DNA of 61,639 nucleotides from the NCBI GenBank assembly GCA_027483175.1, contig JAIXVE010000068.1:1-61639 (forward strand). The letters run 5' to 3'. Source of the stretch: Verrucomicrobiaceae bacterium. Its GTDB lineage: Bacteria > Verrucomicrobiota > Verrucomicrobiia > Verrucomicrobiales > V1-33. The translations under genes were made by a program, and so were the position numbers. The notes beneath the pieces are model-generated. The model was not told the DNA's origin, did no database searches, and saw nothing but the letters and a program-made list of their open reading frames with translations. Shown here piece by piece: positions 8,642-18,307 of this stretch (position 1 is its first letter; the number at the start of each line of letters is the position of its first letter).

Positions 8642-11600
8642 TCATTTCGGGGCGGGGGATTTCCGGAGGAGGACGATGGTCTGGATAGCAGAGTCCCGGG
8701 ATTCCATGAGGCCGATGGCGAGGTCGCTGATGGTGGGGGAGATGGAGGTTAGTTGGAGAGGGCAGAGCCATGTTTCCGGGGGATTGGTGAATGGGTTGAC
8801 GAGGAGGCCCTGATGGGGAGCTAGGGTGCGGTCAAAGGTGGGGGTGGTGTGGTCGAGGGGTGGGGGGAGTTTATCGACGTCGCGGATGCGGATGGAGCCA
8901 TCGGACCAGTCAACGATCTTGAACTGCTGAGAGGCAGATGTTTTGCGGGGAGAATAGCAGGCGAAGCTGGAAGCAGAGAGGGCGTGGCTGGGGTGGAGTA
9001 TGAGTGGATCCGGGGCGGGGGTGGCTCCGGGGTCGGCCGGGGGCGTGAGGATGAGACGTCCGGAGGCGTCGAGAATGCCGAGGAAAATGTTATCGGAGGA
9101 GATGTACCATACGTCACGGATGCCGACGGAGTCGAGACTGTGGATGCTGACTGGTGAAGAGAAATTGTGACGGGAGACGGCTTGATCGGAGAGGTCAGCT
9201 TTGACAGTCAGGAGAGTGGAGAATGGTTTGGAGTTGGAGTTGTTGACGAAGGATACGTGGATGAAGGGGCCGGACCAGAACATGGTGGCGAGGCGGGCGT
9301 CTGGGGGGAGATTGAGTTTGAGAGTGCGGGGCGGCGAGTCTTTGGTGAGATCGAGCAGGAAGAGCTGGTCTGCGGAAAACCATGCGGCTTCGGGTGGGGC
9401 CGGGCGAATGATAGGATCGCTGATTGAGTCGGAGTAGCCTTGATGGGAGGCAGGGAGGTGCCATGCGCGGAGGATGTCGTAGCGGCCTGCGATGGCGACG
9501 GCTGGCGTGGGGGGAGATTCCTCGATGGTGTAGCGGGTTGGGGGAGGCGGGAACGGGGACTCGTGGGTTCTGGTGGAATGGAGGAGCGCTTGTTGTGCGA
9601 GGGCGATGCGGTGGGGCGGGCCGGTGACGCGGAGGGACGAGGTGCCTTGGGAGGAGATGGGGTCAGTGGTGAACTGATGAAGGGCGATGACCTTGGAAGC
9701 GGAGGAAGCAGGGCCTGAGGGGTCCCGGGGGGCATCGAGGGCGAGACTGGCGATGGCGCAGACTTGATTGGAGTCGTCGAGGAGGAGGAGGGCGAGGTCA
9801 TCCGGCCATGAGGAGGAGGCAGGGCCGTTGCGGTTGATCTGCCATTGGGTGGCGGTCAGTGGGGCGGGAGCGGTGAGGAGTTGCCAGCCGAGGGGGTGAG
9901 TGGAGTCGGGGGCGGGTGGGCGAGAGGAATCGATGAAGGCGGGTCTGGCATCGTGGAGGACCGGCGGTGATGCGACGAAGGACCTTGGGGCGTCGTTCCG
10001 GATGAGGACGAGTCGAAGGCTGGCGGACGCGGGGAGGTTGGTGAGGGGGAGAGAGCCGGATGCGGGCAGGGGGGTGATTTCAGCGGCGACGCGTTCGGAG
10101 GTTGGGTTGAGGTGATCTGAGACGAGAGCGAGTGCGTTGAATCTGCCGGCGAGCTGGGAGGCGACGCTTTGCCATGACAGATCGAGCGGATCGTCGGCGC
10201 GGCGGATTTCTGCGTCGGAGAGAGGCGGTGGCTTGAGGCCGTGGAAGGACCAATGAAGGGTGCCTTGATCGAGGGCCGATGGGGATGGGGAGAACGTGAT
10301 GGTGACGTTAGGGATGAGGCTATTGGAGTCGAGCTGAGCGAAGAGAGTGGCAATGGCGAGCCATGGATTGGGACGATGGGCGGAGCGGGCGAGTTGTGGC
10401 TGGCTGGTGAGGACTTTGCGGAGGAGAGCATGCCAGCGGGGATGGCCGGCGGCGAGATGGGCGATGGTGCCGAGAGGGCCGTCAGGTTTTGTGAGGGTGG
10501 AGGGGTCGGCGGCGGCGGCGGCTTCGAGGGTGCTGGTGACGAGCTGGTCGACTTCCGGCGAGGGAGAGGATGAAGGGTCCATCATTTCGAGCTGGAGCGC
10601 GACGGCGAGAGACGATGGGAGACGGTTGGGCGGTGACTCCATGAGGCGCTTCGTGACGAGCGAGCGGAAGGTTTTTGTGTCTTCCGGGGAGCCCAGACGC
10701 AGGAGGCGCTGCATGATGGAGACGTAGCCGTTGTCGAAGGAACTGTTGCGGACGAGGGCGGGCAGGAGAGCGTTGTGGAGCGTGAGGAGACGGCGAGCGG
10801 CGTCGGTGGCGCCTGCATCGGCAAGCTTGTCGAGAGCGGCGCAGGCCTTGAAGAAGACTGGCTGGTCGAATTCGTCGATGAAGAACTTCGTGTTGGAGGA
10901 ATCGCTGGTGAAGGTGGCGCGGGCGTCGGCTTCCCATGCATCGAACGCGAGGGCGCGATTGAGGCGATCAGGGGGGAGGAGCCACGTGGCGAAGCGGAGG
11001 ACGCGTTGCCGGCAGGTGGGGGAGAGATTTGTCAGGGAGGTGTCTTCGGCGGTGAGTGGGCGGGCGCAGCCGGTTGCGATGAGGGCGACGAAGGCGGCGC
11101 GTTCGTCATCGGGGCGTGAGCGGGCGATGGCCTGAAGCCGGAGGGCGAGGGCGGCGGGGTCATGGCGAGCGGCGATGCGGATGAATTTCCAGCCGTCGGA
11201 GTCTCGGCTGATGGGGGCGGAGGAGGCGGAGCGGTCCCACGGTGTTGAGGGCCGACCTTCATGGGTGAGGTCGCCTGACTGATTGGATAGGATCGCCTCT
11301 GCGGCGGCGATGGCGGCTTCGGAGCAGCCTGAGTGGTCGAGGTGATGGACGAAGGGCAGCCAGCTTTTTGGGTCACCCTGACCGGGTTTCCATGGAGATT
11401 TGAAAGTGACGACGGCGACGGCGGCGGCGCGGATTTCGGCTGTGGACAGCTGATCGGTGAGCGGACGGCGTTCGAGGAGGGATTGCATGGAAGCGATCCA
11501 TTTCTGGGGGAGGTAGGCAGTTCTGGTGCGTTCCGTGTAGGCTAGGATGGCACGGACGGTATCGGCGTCAGGGGACGGGCCCGCGTCTGTGATCCTGCAC

Positions 11601-14533
11601 CATGCGGTGCCGTCTTCGCTGGGGGAGTCTGTGCTTTGGCGTGGCTGGAAGGTGGAGTCGAGGGAAGCTAGGCCGCGGATGAAGGCGGCGCGGCGGGCGG
11701 GGGAGATTTCCGGTGCTTTGCCTGGATTGTCAGCGGCGAAGGCGAGGAGGAGTTCGGTGTCGTCGGGGAACGAAGCGACGGCGCGGGCGAGGAGCTGAGA
11801 CGCGAGTTCCCGTGATTCGTGGAAGGGGGGCGTGGCGAGGAAGACGGCCATTCGGGCGGCGAGCGGATCCTTTTCGTTGATGAGGAGTTTGGCGGCCTCT
11901 TTGCTGGTTTCGGGTGAGATGCGGGGGATGAGGCGGAAGAATGGGTGATGCTCGCCCCGCGAGTAGGCGAGCGAGAGGGCGCCGACGGGCGAAAGCTGAC
12001 TACGAACCTCGGGGTCTGTGATGAGCGTCATGAACTTGGAGGCGATGGCAGCGGGGGTGGCGATCTGGGGTTCCGGGGCAGTGGCAGGAGGTGGGGTGGC
12101 GGGTGCGGCGGGGGCGGGACCGGAGTCGGCACCGGCGGTGAGGGGGCTGCGGGCTTTGGCGGCGGCGATGAGGGAGGCGCGAGTGGCGGGGATTTCCTCG
12201 AGGGAGGCGCGGAGGAACTGCCACGGGAGGGAGGAGGATTCCTCTTCGGCTAGAATCAGGGCGGCTTTGAGGAAGTTGTTATTGCCAGGGCGACCGGGGC
12301 GCATGGAGAGGTGTTGTTCGCGGAGGTTCCGTTCGAGGTTGAGAGACCGAGCGATCTCGTTCCAGCGGAGGATCTGGCGTTTGAGGGGATGGGTGGTCTG
12401 GAAATCGGCCAGGGAATCGAGGAATTCCTGAGGGCGGATGCCGGAGGTGTAGGGATAGGCGTCGTCGTTCCCGAGGAGTAGCGCGAGGGCTGGGAGGCCG
12501 GGAGGGCGGGAGTGCGAACGGAAGTCCGTCGGAGGCAGGCGGAGCCATGCGGCGATGCAGCGGAAGCGTTCGACTGAGGGGCAGACCTGGAGACCGAAGA
12601 ACGGGTGGGGCTGGGAAGGTCGGGGTTGGGAATTGTCAGATGATCTGCGGACGAAGTCGAGCAGCGAGAAGCCGGGTTCCTCCGGGGGGAACGGGGTGAG
12701 AGGGAGCGCTTTGGCGGCCTCGCGGATGGTTGCGGGCGCGAGTTGATAGAAAACGCTGGATTTGCGGATGAGGTCGAGGGGATGGAGGGCCATGCGGCGT
12801 GCCAGTTCGGTGGTGACGGCCATGAGGGCATTGGCGGAGGGCCCTTCCGGGAGTGGCGCGGCGGAGGGGAGAGTGAAGGCCCCGACGGCGGTCATGAGGG
12901 TGGACGAGTTGACGAGCGTGAGGAGGCTGGGGTCGCGGCACCATGTGACGAGGAGATCGGTGCGGCGGCACCGTGCGGCGAAGGCAAAGCGATCGGCTGG
13001 TGAGGGGAGACGATCGGCGATGGAGAGGGCGCGTTCGGGTGTGGCCTGATTCATCTCGTGGAGCTGGGACCATGCCCATTTTGTGAGGGTGGCTTCGTCA
13101 GAGGCGACGGGCCATTCCGGGCGCCATTGTGACCATACGGTGAGCGGCGAAGGATCGGGGAGCGGGTAGCCGGGGTGAACGGGGTGGAGCAGAGCGGTCC
13201 TGCAGAGAGAGGCGTAGGTGTCGGTCCATGGCTGACCTGACAGATTCCAGATGAGGAGTTCGGAGGGGTATTGGGAGATGACGGGTGCGCTGAGGCGTGA
13301 GGAGTTGAATGGGGATCGACCTGAGGAGGAGGGGAGCGAGCGGAGCTGGTGGGAGTCGACGATGATATCGGCGAGGCAATCTGCGTCATTGGGAGTGGCG
13401 CGGCCGGCCCACGCCCGGGTCATGAGTTCCAGGGTGCGGCGCTGGACGCCGGGAGCCAGAGAAGAGGCTAGGGTATCCGCAAGAGGAGGCATCTGGGCTG
13501 CAGCCTGGTTGGAGATGAAGAGGAGGCGTGCGAGTTCGAGGGGATGGGAGTTGAAGGTTTTCTGGAAAGCGGGGAGGGCGGAGAGATCCGGGGGCCACTG
13601 GCGGGACGTGGCGAGGTGGAGTGCGAAGTATCCGGCGTTTTCGAGGGAGAGAGGAGAGGGGTCGCGGGCGAGGCGATCGAGTTCTGTGCCGACTGGTTTG
13701 AGGAAGCCGCAGGTGTGGGTGGGACGCGGCTGGATGTTGTCCGGGTTGGTGACGAGGACGGGGGTGGCGAGGGTTGAGACGAGGGAAGGGGCGAGGCTGG
13801 CGCGGAAGGCTTCGGTCCGCGGGTCGGCGGTGAACCAGTCGGCGAGGACGGCCATGGTGTGGCGGGCGGAGATTGAAGCTGGGGAGTTGTCGTTGGCGGA
13901 GGCGAGAGCGTGTTGTTCGTCGAGGAAGGCGGATTCCTTGCCGGCATCGACGAGAAGGCTGACGTGGCGTTCGAGGATGCGTTGGCGGAAGTCCGGCTGA
14001 GGCCGGGAGGACCATGCGGAGGAGGTGCGGGTGAGCGCGGCGGCGAAGTTGCCGCGGAGGCAGTCGAGTTCGGTGAGGGCGAGGAGGGCGGCGGCGGCGA
14101 TGGCGGGGCGTTCTGCGGAGGAGACGAGGGAGGAGAGGATGGTAGTGGCTTCCTGTTCGTGGCCGAGGAGGGCGCAGAGACGGGCGTGGTTCCAGCGGGC
14201 GTCGTCTCCGTCCATGATGCGAAGGCTGGCGAGGGTGTCTTGAGGGTGGCCATCGGCTTCGGCGAGGAGGGCAGCGAGGACTGCGAAGCCCGAGTGGTCG
14301 GCGGCGAAGGAATTCCAGCGCTGGCGGAGGGCATTGATGCCCGGGTAGCCGATCCAGAGGGCGGTGAATTCCCGGAACTGGCGATCCGGCTGAGGTGATG
14401 CGGCGAGTTCCTGTTCGGCGGGGGACGGGGAGTCGGTGAAGCCGGAAGGCAGGACTGAGGCGGGGGTGATGCCGGTGATGCCGAGGACGAGGAAGCAGAG
14501 GGTGGACCGGAGCAGCGAGACGAGACGGTGCAT
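8642..14533 (-). CDS. Giant exported protein of unknown function, 1963 aa
   Basis: The ATG at 14533, with GAGG just upstream, gives a clear signal peptide (MHRLVSLLRSTLCFLVLGI then a small-residue region). The N-terminal several hundred residues are Ala/Leu-rich and helical in a TPR-like way (for example NHARLCALLGHEQEATTILS). Around residues 820-860 lies a Pro/Ala linker. The C-terminal part is richer in beta strands and Trp, with propeller-like stretches (VWYISSDNIFLGILDASGRL). The protein ends ten bases from the DUF2075 stop (convergent). No enzyme motif was found. Similar very long secreted proteins are common in Verrucomicrobiota. A start 12 codons further upstream is possible. Confidence 0.75.
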   Translation of the reverse strand: MHRLVSLLRSTLCFLVLGITGITPASVLPSGFTDSPSPAEQELAASPQPDRQFREFTALWIGYPGINALRQRWNSFAADHSGFAVLAALLAEADGHPQDTLASLRIMDGDDARWNHARLCALLGHEQEATTILSSLVSSAERPAIAAAALLALTELDCLRGNFAAALTRTSSAWSSRPQPDFRQRILERHVSLLVDAGKESAFLDEQHALASANDNSPASISARHTMAVLADWFTADPRTEAFRASLAPSLVSTLATPVLVTNPDNIQPRPTHTCGFLKPVGTELDRLARDPSPLSLENAGYFALHLATSRQWPPDLSALPAFQKTFNSHPLELARLLFISNQAAAQMPPLADTLASSLAPGVQRRTLELMTRAWAGRATPNDADCLADIIVDSHQLRSLPSSSGRSPFNSSRLSAPVISQYPSELLIWNLSGQPWTDTYASLCRTALLHPVHPGYPLPDPSPLTVWSQWRPEWPVASDEATLTKWAWSQLHEMNQATPERALSIADRLPSPADRFAFAARCRRTDLLVTWCRDPSLLTLVNSSTLMTAVGAFTLPSAAPLPEGPSANALMAVTTELARRMALHPLDLIRKSSVFYQLAPATIREAAKALPLTPFPPEEPGFSLLDFVRRSSDNSQPRPSQPHPFFGLQVCPSVERFRCIAAWLRLPPTDFRSHSRPPGLPALALLLGNDDAYPYTSGIRPQEFLDSLADFQTTHPLKRQILRWNEIARSLNLERNLREQHLSMRPGRPGNNNFLKAALILAEEESSSLPWQFLRASLEEIPATRASLIAAAKARSPLTAGADSGPAPAAPATPPPATAPEPQIATPAAIASKFMTLITDPEVRSQLSPVGALSLAYSRGEHHPFFRLIPRISPETSKEAAKLLINEKDPLAARMAVFLATPPFHESRELASQLLARAVASFPDDTELLLAFAADNPGKAPEISPARRAAFIRGLASLDSTFQPRQSTDSPSEDGTAWCRITDAGPSPDADTVRAILAYTERTRTAYLPQKWIASMQSLLERRPLTDQLSTAEIRAAAVAVVTFKSPWKPGQGDPKSWLPFVHHLDHSGCSEAAIAAAEAILSNQSGDLTHEGRPSTPWDRSASSAPISRDSDGWKFIRIAARHDPAALALRLQAIARSRPDDERAAFVALIATGCARPLTAEDTSLTNLSPTCRQRVLRFATWLLPPDRLNRALAFDAWEADARATFTSDSSNTKFFIDEFDQPVFFKACAALDKLADAGATDAARRLLTLHNALLPALVRNSSFDNGYVSIMQRLLRLGSPEDTKTFRSLVTKRLMESPPNRLPSSLAVALQLEMMDPSSSPSPEVDQLVTSTLEAAAAADPSTLTKPDGPLGTIAHLAAGHPRWHALLRKVLTSQPQLARSAHRPNPWLAIATLFAQLDSNSLIPNVTITFSPSPSALDQGTLHWSFHGLKPPPLSDAEIRRADDPLDLSWQSVASQLAGRFNALALVSDHLNPTSERVAAEITPLPASGSLPLTNLPASASLRLVLIRNDAPRSFVASPPVLHDARPAFIDSSRPPAPDSTHPLGWQLLTAPAPLTATQWQINRNGPASSSWPDDLALLLLDDSNQVCAIASLALDAPRDPSGPASSASKVIALHQFTTDPISSQGTSSLRVTGPPHRIALAQQALLHSTRTHESPFPPPPTRYTIEESPPTPAVAIAGRYDILRAWHLPASHQGYSDSISDPIIRPAPPEAAWFSADQLFLLDLTKDSPPRTLKLNLPPDARLATMFWSGPFIHVSFVNNSNSKPFSTLLTVKADLSDQAVSRHNFSSPVSIHSLDSVGIRDVWYISSDNIFLGILDASGRLILTPPADPGATPAPDPLILHPSHALSASSFACYSPRKTSASQQFKIVDWSDGSIRIRDVDKLPPPLDHTTPTFDRTLAPHQGLLVNPFTNPPETWLCPLQLTSISPTISDLAIGLMESRDSAIQTIVLLRKSPAPK

Positions 14534-14728
14534 GATCCTCACTGATAGGCGGGAAATCGATGGAAGCAACGGAGGGCGTTTTGTTTTTGAGGGGGCAGCC
14601 TTAATGAGGGAGCCATGAGGCTGGCGGGAGGGTCGAGCGCGCGCAGCGCTGTTCCCGGGTGGGCGGTGCGGATCAAGAGGTTTGGTGTGGCGAGTTCCGT
14701 TGTTCTCGGCTAGAGGTTGCGGACGGTT

Positions 14729-14917
14729 ATGTCGCCTCCATCGGACCTTCCCATCTCTCGATACGCCGCGCTGAACCCGGTGCAGCGTTGGTTTCCGGCG
14801 GCGGAGGAAGACGGGCAGTGTTACGACTTTGTCTTTGTGGACGAGGCGTCATGGAAGCAGCATACGCCGCAGGACTTTGCTTCGCTCGCCGCAGGGTTCT
14901 GGGAATACAAATGCTGA
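14729..14917 (+). CDS. Small hypothetical protein, 62 aa
   Basis: A short frame (MSPPSDLPISRYAALNPVQ...) whose stop overlaps the start of the DUF3800 gene by seven bases (ATGCTGA), an arrangement typical of coupled genes. The product is acidic to neutral, Trp- and Phe-containing, without recognised motifs. It contains FVFVDEA, which mimics part of a DUF3800 start but is not followed by the rest. It could be a real partner gene or a remnant. Confidence 0.4.
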   Translation: MSPPSDLPISRYAALNPVQRWFPAAEEDGQCYDFVFVDEASWKQHTPQDFASLAAGFWEYKC

Positions 14918-15750
14918 CATTCATGCCCGACTTCACTGCCGAAGGTCTCGAAACCTCCCACCGCTTCATTGATGAAGTGGGCGACACCACATTTTTCGGC
15001 AAGGGCGGCATCAGTATTCTTGGCCAGGAAGGAGTCTCCCGTGCGTTCGGAATGGGAATTGTCCGCATTGATCGGCCGCTCGAGGAAGTACGCAGCGAAA
15101 TCTCGGCCCTTCAGAGGCAAGTGGAATCCGACCCACTGCTGAACAGCATTCCGAGTGTTGCTAAACGCAAAGCACAGGGAGGGTTCTTTTTTCACGCCTG
15201 CAAGGACACGGATGACGTGCGCAGCGTGTTCCTTCGTTACCTCCGGGATCTGCCGTGCGAAGCAGAGGTCATCATGGCCCGAAAGATTCCTTCCATTTTC
15301 GTACACAAGCACCACGGCAAAGACGACGAGTTCTACGCTGATGTGCTCTCTCATCTTCTCAAGAACCGCCTCAAGAAGCCCCAGCGTCTCGTTCTGAACA
15401 TCGCGGAACGCGGTTCGAGTACGCGGGCCAAGGTCCTCGATTCCGCCCTCGCCAAGGCGGTCAGGCGCGCGGGTCGGAAATGACCGGTGGATGAGCTGCG
15501 CGGCGAGGTCGTCTTCAATGTCCAGACGCCCTCCCGTGAGCCTTTACTCAACGTTGCAGACTAGTTGTGCTGGGCGGTTCAACGCGTGTTTGAGCGCGGG
15601 CAGACGCGGCTTTACGACTACCTTCGCGAAAAAATCCGCCTCGTCGTGGATCTCTATGACACCGCCAAATATGAAGGGTCCAAGAACTTCTACGATCACC
15701 ATCGCCATCCGCTTACTGACCGAAATGAAATCGGCCCACCAACCACCTGA
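14911..15750 (+). pseudogene. DUF3800 protein gene interrupted by two in-frame stops
   Basis: The family hallmark HRFIDEVGDTTFFG is near the N-terminus. The frame reaches a TGA at 15481-15483, continues in the same frame as VDELRGEVVFNVQTPSREP...LLNVAD, meets a TAG at 15562-15564, and goes on with LCWAVQRVFERG and IRLVVDLYD to a TGA at 15748. The C-terminal sequence is the normal DUF3800 end (DY-CWAVQR), so both stops are point mutations without frameshift. DUF3800 proteins are RNase H-like and often accompany defence or mobile DNA. The short product ending at 15483 (191 aa) may still be made. Confidence 0.75.
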
Positions 15751-16031
15751 GCGGGATACCCCGCGACGCCATGGAGACGACTTTCAGTGGCCGCAGGCCT
15801 TCGGCAAGTTGGCAGACATTCTGTGTGATGCCAAGCCTTTTTTCCGCCTGCCGGGAGAGCCGGCGAAAATCAATTCGCTCATTGGCTCATTTGAGCCAAT
15901 CGGATGGGCCAATTCAATCCGGGAAAAAACTATACAACCCATTGATGTTCAATTTTTAACGAATCAACCCGATTGGGTCGCTTCTTTCCCGGCCAATTGA
16001 CTGCAACCCGTTTCATTCCACCTCCCCGCCC
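15751..16031. other. AT-richer gap with palindrome, no convincing gene
   Basis: An open frame here (ending at 16000) has no family resemblance and is probably not coding. The stretch is more AT-rich than the flanks. It contains the inverted repeat listed at 15881-15900 and a looser pair of arms (CCGGGAAA near 15917 and TTTCCCGG near 15985). It lies between two decayed genes, so a lost mobile element is possible. Confidence 0.4.
15881..15900. repeat. Inverted repeat (9-bp arms)
   Basis: ATTGGCTCATTTGAGCCAAT has two perfect 9-base arms around a TT centre. It lies in a non-coding gap between the broken DUF3800 gene and the methyltransferase fragment. It could be an operator or a residual recombination site. 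Confidence 0.5.
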
Positions 16032-16289
16032 ATGCCCCGTCCGCACGACACTGAACGATACGAACTGACCGACACGGAGAAGCGCGACCTGATCGCGCTC
16101 ATTGAGAAGGGGAAGCCGCTGCCGGACCGGTACCGGTTCCTGCTGTTCGAGGACAAGCGCGAGGTGGAACTGGTCTGGAACGGGAAGACGCGCGAGGTGT
16201 GCACGGCGGTGGATCATCCGCGACGTGCCGTCATTTGTTGCTATGGAAGGGAGCGAGTGCGTTACGGACTTCTATGGAAACCGTGTTGA
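16032..16289 (+). pseudogene. N-terminal fragment of a site-specific DNA methyltransferase (type III Mod-like)
   Basis: The first ~60 residues (RYELTDTEKRDLIALIEKG, then a segment with FLLFEDKREVELVWNG and KTREVCTAV) match the start of a common family of adenine-specific site-specific DNA methyltransferases. At about 16213 the resemblance stops abruptly and the frame ends at 16289 after unrelated residues, overlapping the 3' end of the opposite-strand gene. No catalytic DPPY or FxGxG motif is present. This is a truncated remnant of a restriction-modification gene. Confidence 0.65.
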
Positions 16290-16737
16290 GTCCGGCGTCC
16301 CATTTCTTCGCGCCTTGTTCGTAGTCATAAATCAACTCCCCGGGTAGTGCCGGGAAGAGGTCACGCAGATCGTCGCTGGTGATTCCAGCGAACAATGCTT
16401 CGACGAGTTTGCGAGCCGTGGGGAGGTCGTAAACGCCTCCATAGATCAAATCAAAGTACTGTTCGATGAAAAGCCGGGAGCCATCTCCACAATCTACGAT
16501 GTCCACGGAGGACAGTCGATCCCCGAGCTCGATCTGGAGGAATCCGGTTTCCACATGAAGGCGTTCCAGTGCTTCCATCGCGGACGACAAGCTGATCTCT
16601 TCAAGTTCGATTCTGGATCGCTGTTTGGTTCGGCCGATGGGAGGAAGAGTCGGATCGCCGTCTGGTTCTTCCCATGTGACATCGCGCCCGAAGGCGCGCA
16701 CACCTGCGCCGTCGCGGTAGGTCGCTCGAAGCATCAT
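16231..16737 (-). CDS. Hypothetical protein, 168 aa
   Basis: An intact frame starting at a double ATG (16737 or 16734). The product is acidic and soluble, with segments such as LPPIGRTKQRSRIELEEISLSS... and DCGDGSRLFIEQYFDLIYGG. No family was recognised. Its 3' end overlaps the junction of the methyltransferase fragment on the other strand, so its insertion or rearrangement may have destroyed that gene. Confidence 0.55.
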   Translation of the reverse strand: MMLRATYRDGAGVRAFGRDVTWEEPDGDPTLPPIGRTKQRSRIELEEISLSSAMEALERLHVETGFLQIELGDRLSSVDIVDCGDGSRLFIEQYFDLIYGGVYDLPTARKLVEALFAGITSDDLRDLFPALPGELIYDYEQGAKKWDAGLNTVSIEVRNALAPFHSNK

Positions 16738-16824
16738 TTTCGGCGGATGATTGATGCACCGGATCGCCGGCGACAGCCGTCATGGCCTGAGGAACCGGCC
16801 ATTAGCGGATGGGTGCGGGGTTTG

Positions 16825-18300
16825 TCAGGCGAGGATGGGTTTGATGAGGTTGCCGTGGATGTCGGTGAGGCGGAAGTCGCGGCCCTGGGATCTGTAGGTG
16901 AGGCGGGTGTGGTCGACGCCCATGAGGTGGAGGATGGTGGCGTTGAGGTCGTGGACGTGGACTGGGTTTTCGGTGATGTTGTAGCAGAAGTCGTCGGTGG
17001 CGCCGAGGGTGAGGCCTTTTTTGACGCCTGCGCCGGCCATGAGGACGGTGAAGCAGCGGGGGTGGTGATCGCGGCCGTAGTTATCGGCGGTGATGCCGCC
17101 CTGGGAGTAGATGGTGCGGCCGAATTCGCCGCCCCAGACGATGAGCGTGTCGTCGAGGAGGCCGCGGTTTTTGAGGTCGTTGATGAGGGCGGCGGTGGCC
17201 TGGTCGGTGTCGCGGCACTGGCCGCGGATGGCGTTAGGGAGACCGCCGTGGTGGTCCCAGCCCATGTGGAAGAGCTGGATGAAGCGGACATCGCGTTCGG
17301 CGAGACGGCGGGCGAGGAGGCAGTTGGCTGCGTAGGAGCCGGGGCGTTTCACGTCGGGGCCGTAGCTGTCGAGGACCTCGGGGGATTCTTTGGAGACATC
17401 GGTGAGGTCCGGGACGCTGGCCTGCATGCGGAAGGCGAGTTCGTACTGGGCGATGCGGTTGAGGATCTCGGGATCGCCGAGGGCGTCGTGGCGGTGCTGG
17501 TTGAGGGCGGCGAGTTCGTCGAGGGTATCGCGGCGCATGGAGCGGTCCATGCCTGGGGGGTTATTGAGATAGAGGACGGGTTCGCCTTTGTTGCGGAATT
17601 TGACGCCTTGATAGCGAGCGGGGAGGAAGCCGGCGCTCCAGAGCCGGTCGTAGAGCGGCTGGTCGTCGGGGCGGCCGCTGCCGAAGCTGGTGAGGACGAC
17701 GTAGGAAGGGAGTTCCGAGTTGGCGGAGCCGAGGCCGTAGCTCATCCATGCGCCGATGCTGGGGCGTCCGGCGAGCTGGGAGCCGGTCTGCATGAAGGTG
17801 ATGGCGGGGTCGTGGTTGATGGCTTCGGTGTGGAGCGATCTGATCATGCACCAGTCGTCGGCGAGTTTGGACATGTGGGGCATGAGTTCGCTGAACCACA
17901 TGCCGGACTGGCCGTGCTGGGCGAATTTGAAGAGGGAGGGAGCGACCGGGAAGGTGGACTGGCCGGAGGTCATGGTGGTGAGCCGCTGACCCATGCGAAT
18001 GGAGGCGGGGAGGTCTTCGCCGCGGCGTTTCTCGAGCTGCGGTTTGGGGTCGAAGAGGTCCATCTGGGAGGGAGCGCCGCTCTGGAAGAGGTAGATGATG
18101 CGCTTGGCCTTTGCAGGGAAGTTAGGGAAGCCCGGGAGGCCGGGGACGCCTGCGGTGGCGGCGGGAGCGGGGCTGCCGAGGAGTTGGGAGAGTGCGGCGA
18201 GGCCGATGCCGCCGGCCGACTGGCGGAGGAACGTGCGGCGGGAGAGCTGGCGTCGGGCGTCGGCGGACAATCCCGAGAAGAGGTGGTCGTTGCAGTGCAT
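16825..18300 (-). CDS. DUF1501 protein, Tat-exported, 491 aa
   Basis: The ATG at 18300 begins a protein with a twin-arginine signal (SRRTFLRQSAGGIGLAALSQ) near residue 20. The mature part has the sulfatase-like DUF1501 fold motifs FQSGAPSQMDLFDPKP, GWDHHGG and VWGGEFGRT. It starts seven bases after the stop of the DUF1549/DUF1553 gene and is surely co-transcribed. Such pairs are numerous in Planctomycetota and Verrucomicrobiota and are thought to serve degradation of complex substrates in the periplasm, but their biochemistry is largely unproven. Confidence 0.92.
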   Translation of the reverse strand: MHCNDHLFSGLSADARRQLSRRTFLRQSAGGIGLAALSQLLGSPAPAATAGVPGLPGFPNFPAKAKRIIYLFQSGAPSQMDLFDPKPQLEKRRGEDLPASIRMGQRLTTMTSGQSTFPVAPSLFKFAQHGQSGMWFSELMPHMSKLADDWCMIRSLHTEAINHDPAITFMQTGSQLAGRPSIGAWMSYGLGSANSELPSYVVLTSFGSGRPDDQPLYDRLWSAGFLPARYQGVKFRNKGEPVLYLNNPPGMDRSMRRDTLDELAALNQHRHDALGDPEILNRIAQYELAFRMQASVPDLTDVSKESPEVLDSYGPDVKRPGSYAANCLLARRLAERDVRFIQLFHMGWDHHGGLPNAIRGQCRDTDQATAALINDLKNRGLLDDTLIVWGGEFGRTIYSQGGITADNYGRDHHPRCFTVLMAGAGVKKGLTLGATDDFCYNITENPVHVHDLNATILHLMGVDHTRLTYRSQGRDFRLTDIHGNLIKPILA

Positions 18301-18307
18301 GGCGGGA

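Noticed and set aside
15481-15483. TGA as a selenocysteine codon in the DUF3800 frame
   Set aside because: A TAG follows in the same frame and no Cys-containing homologous position is expected there; no clear SECIS hairpin was seen.
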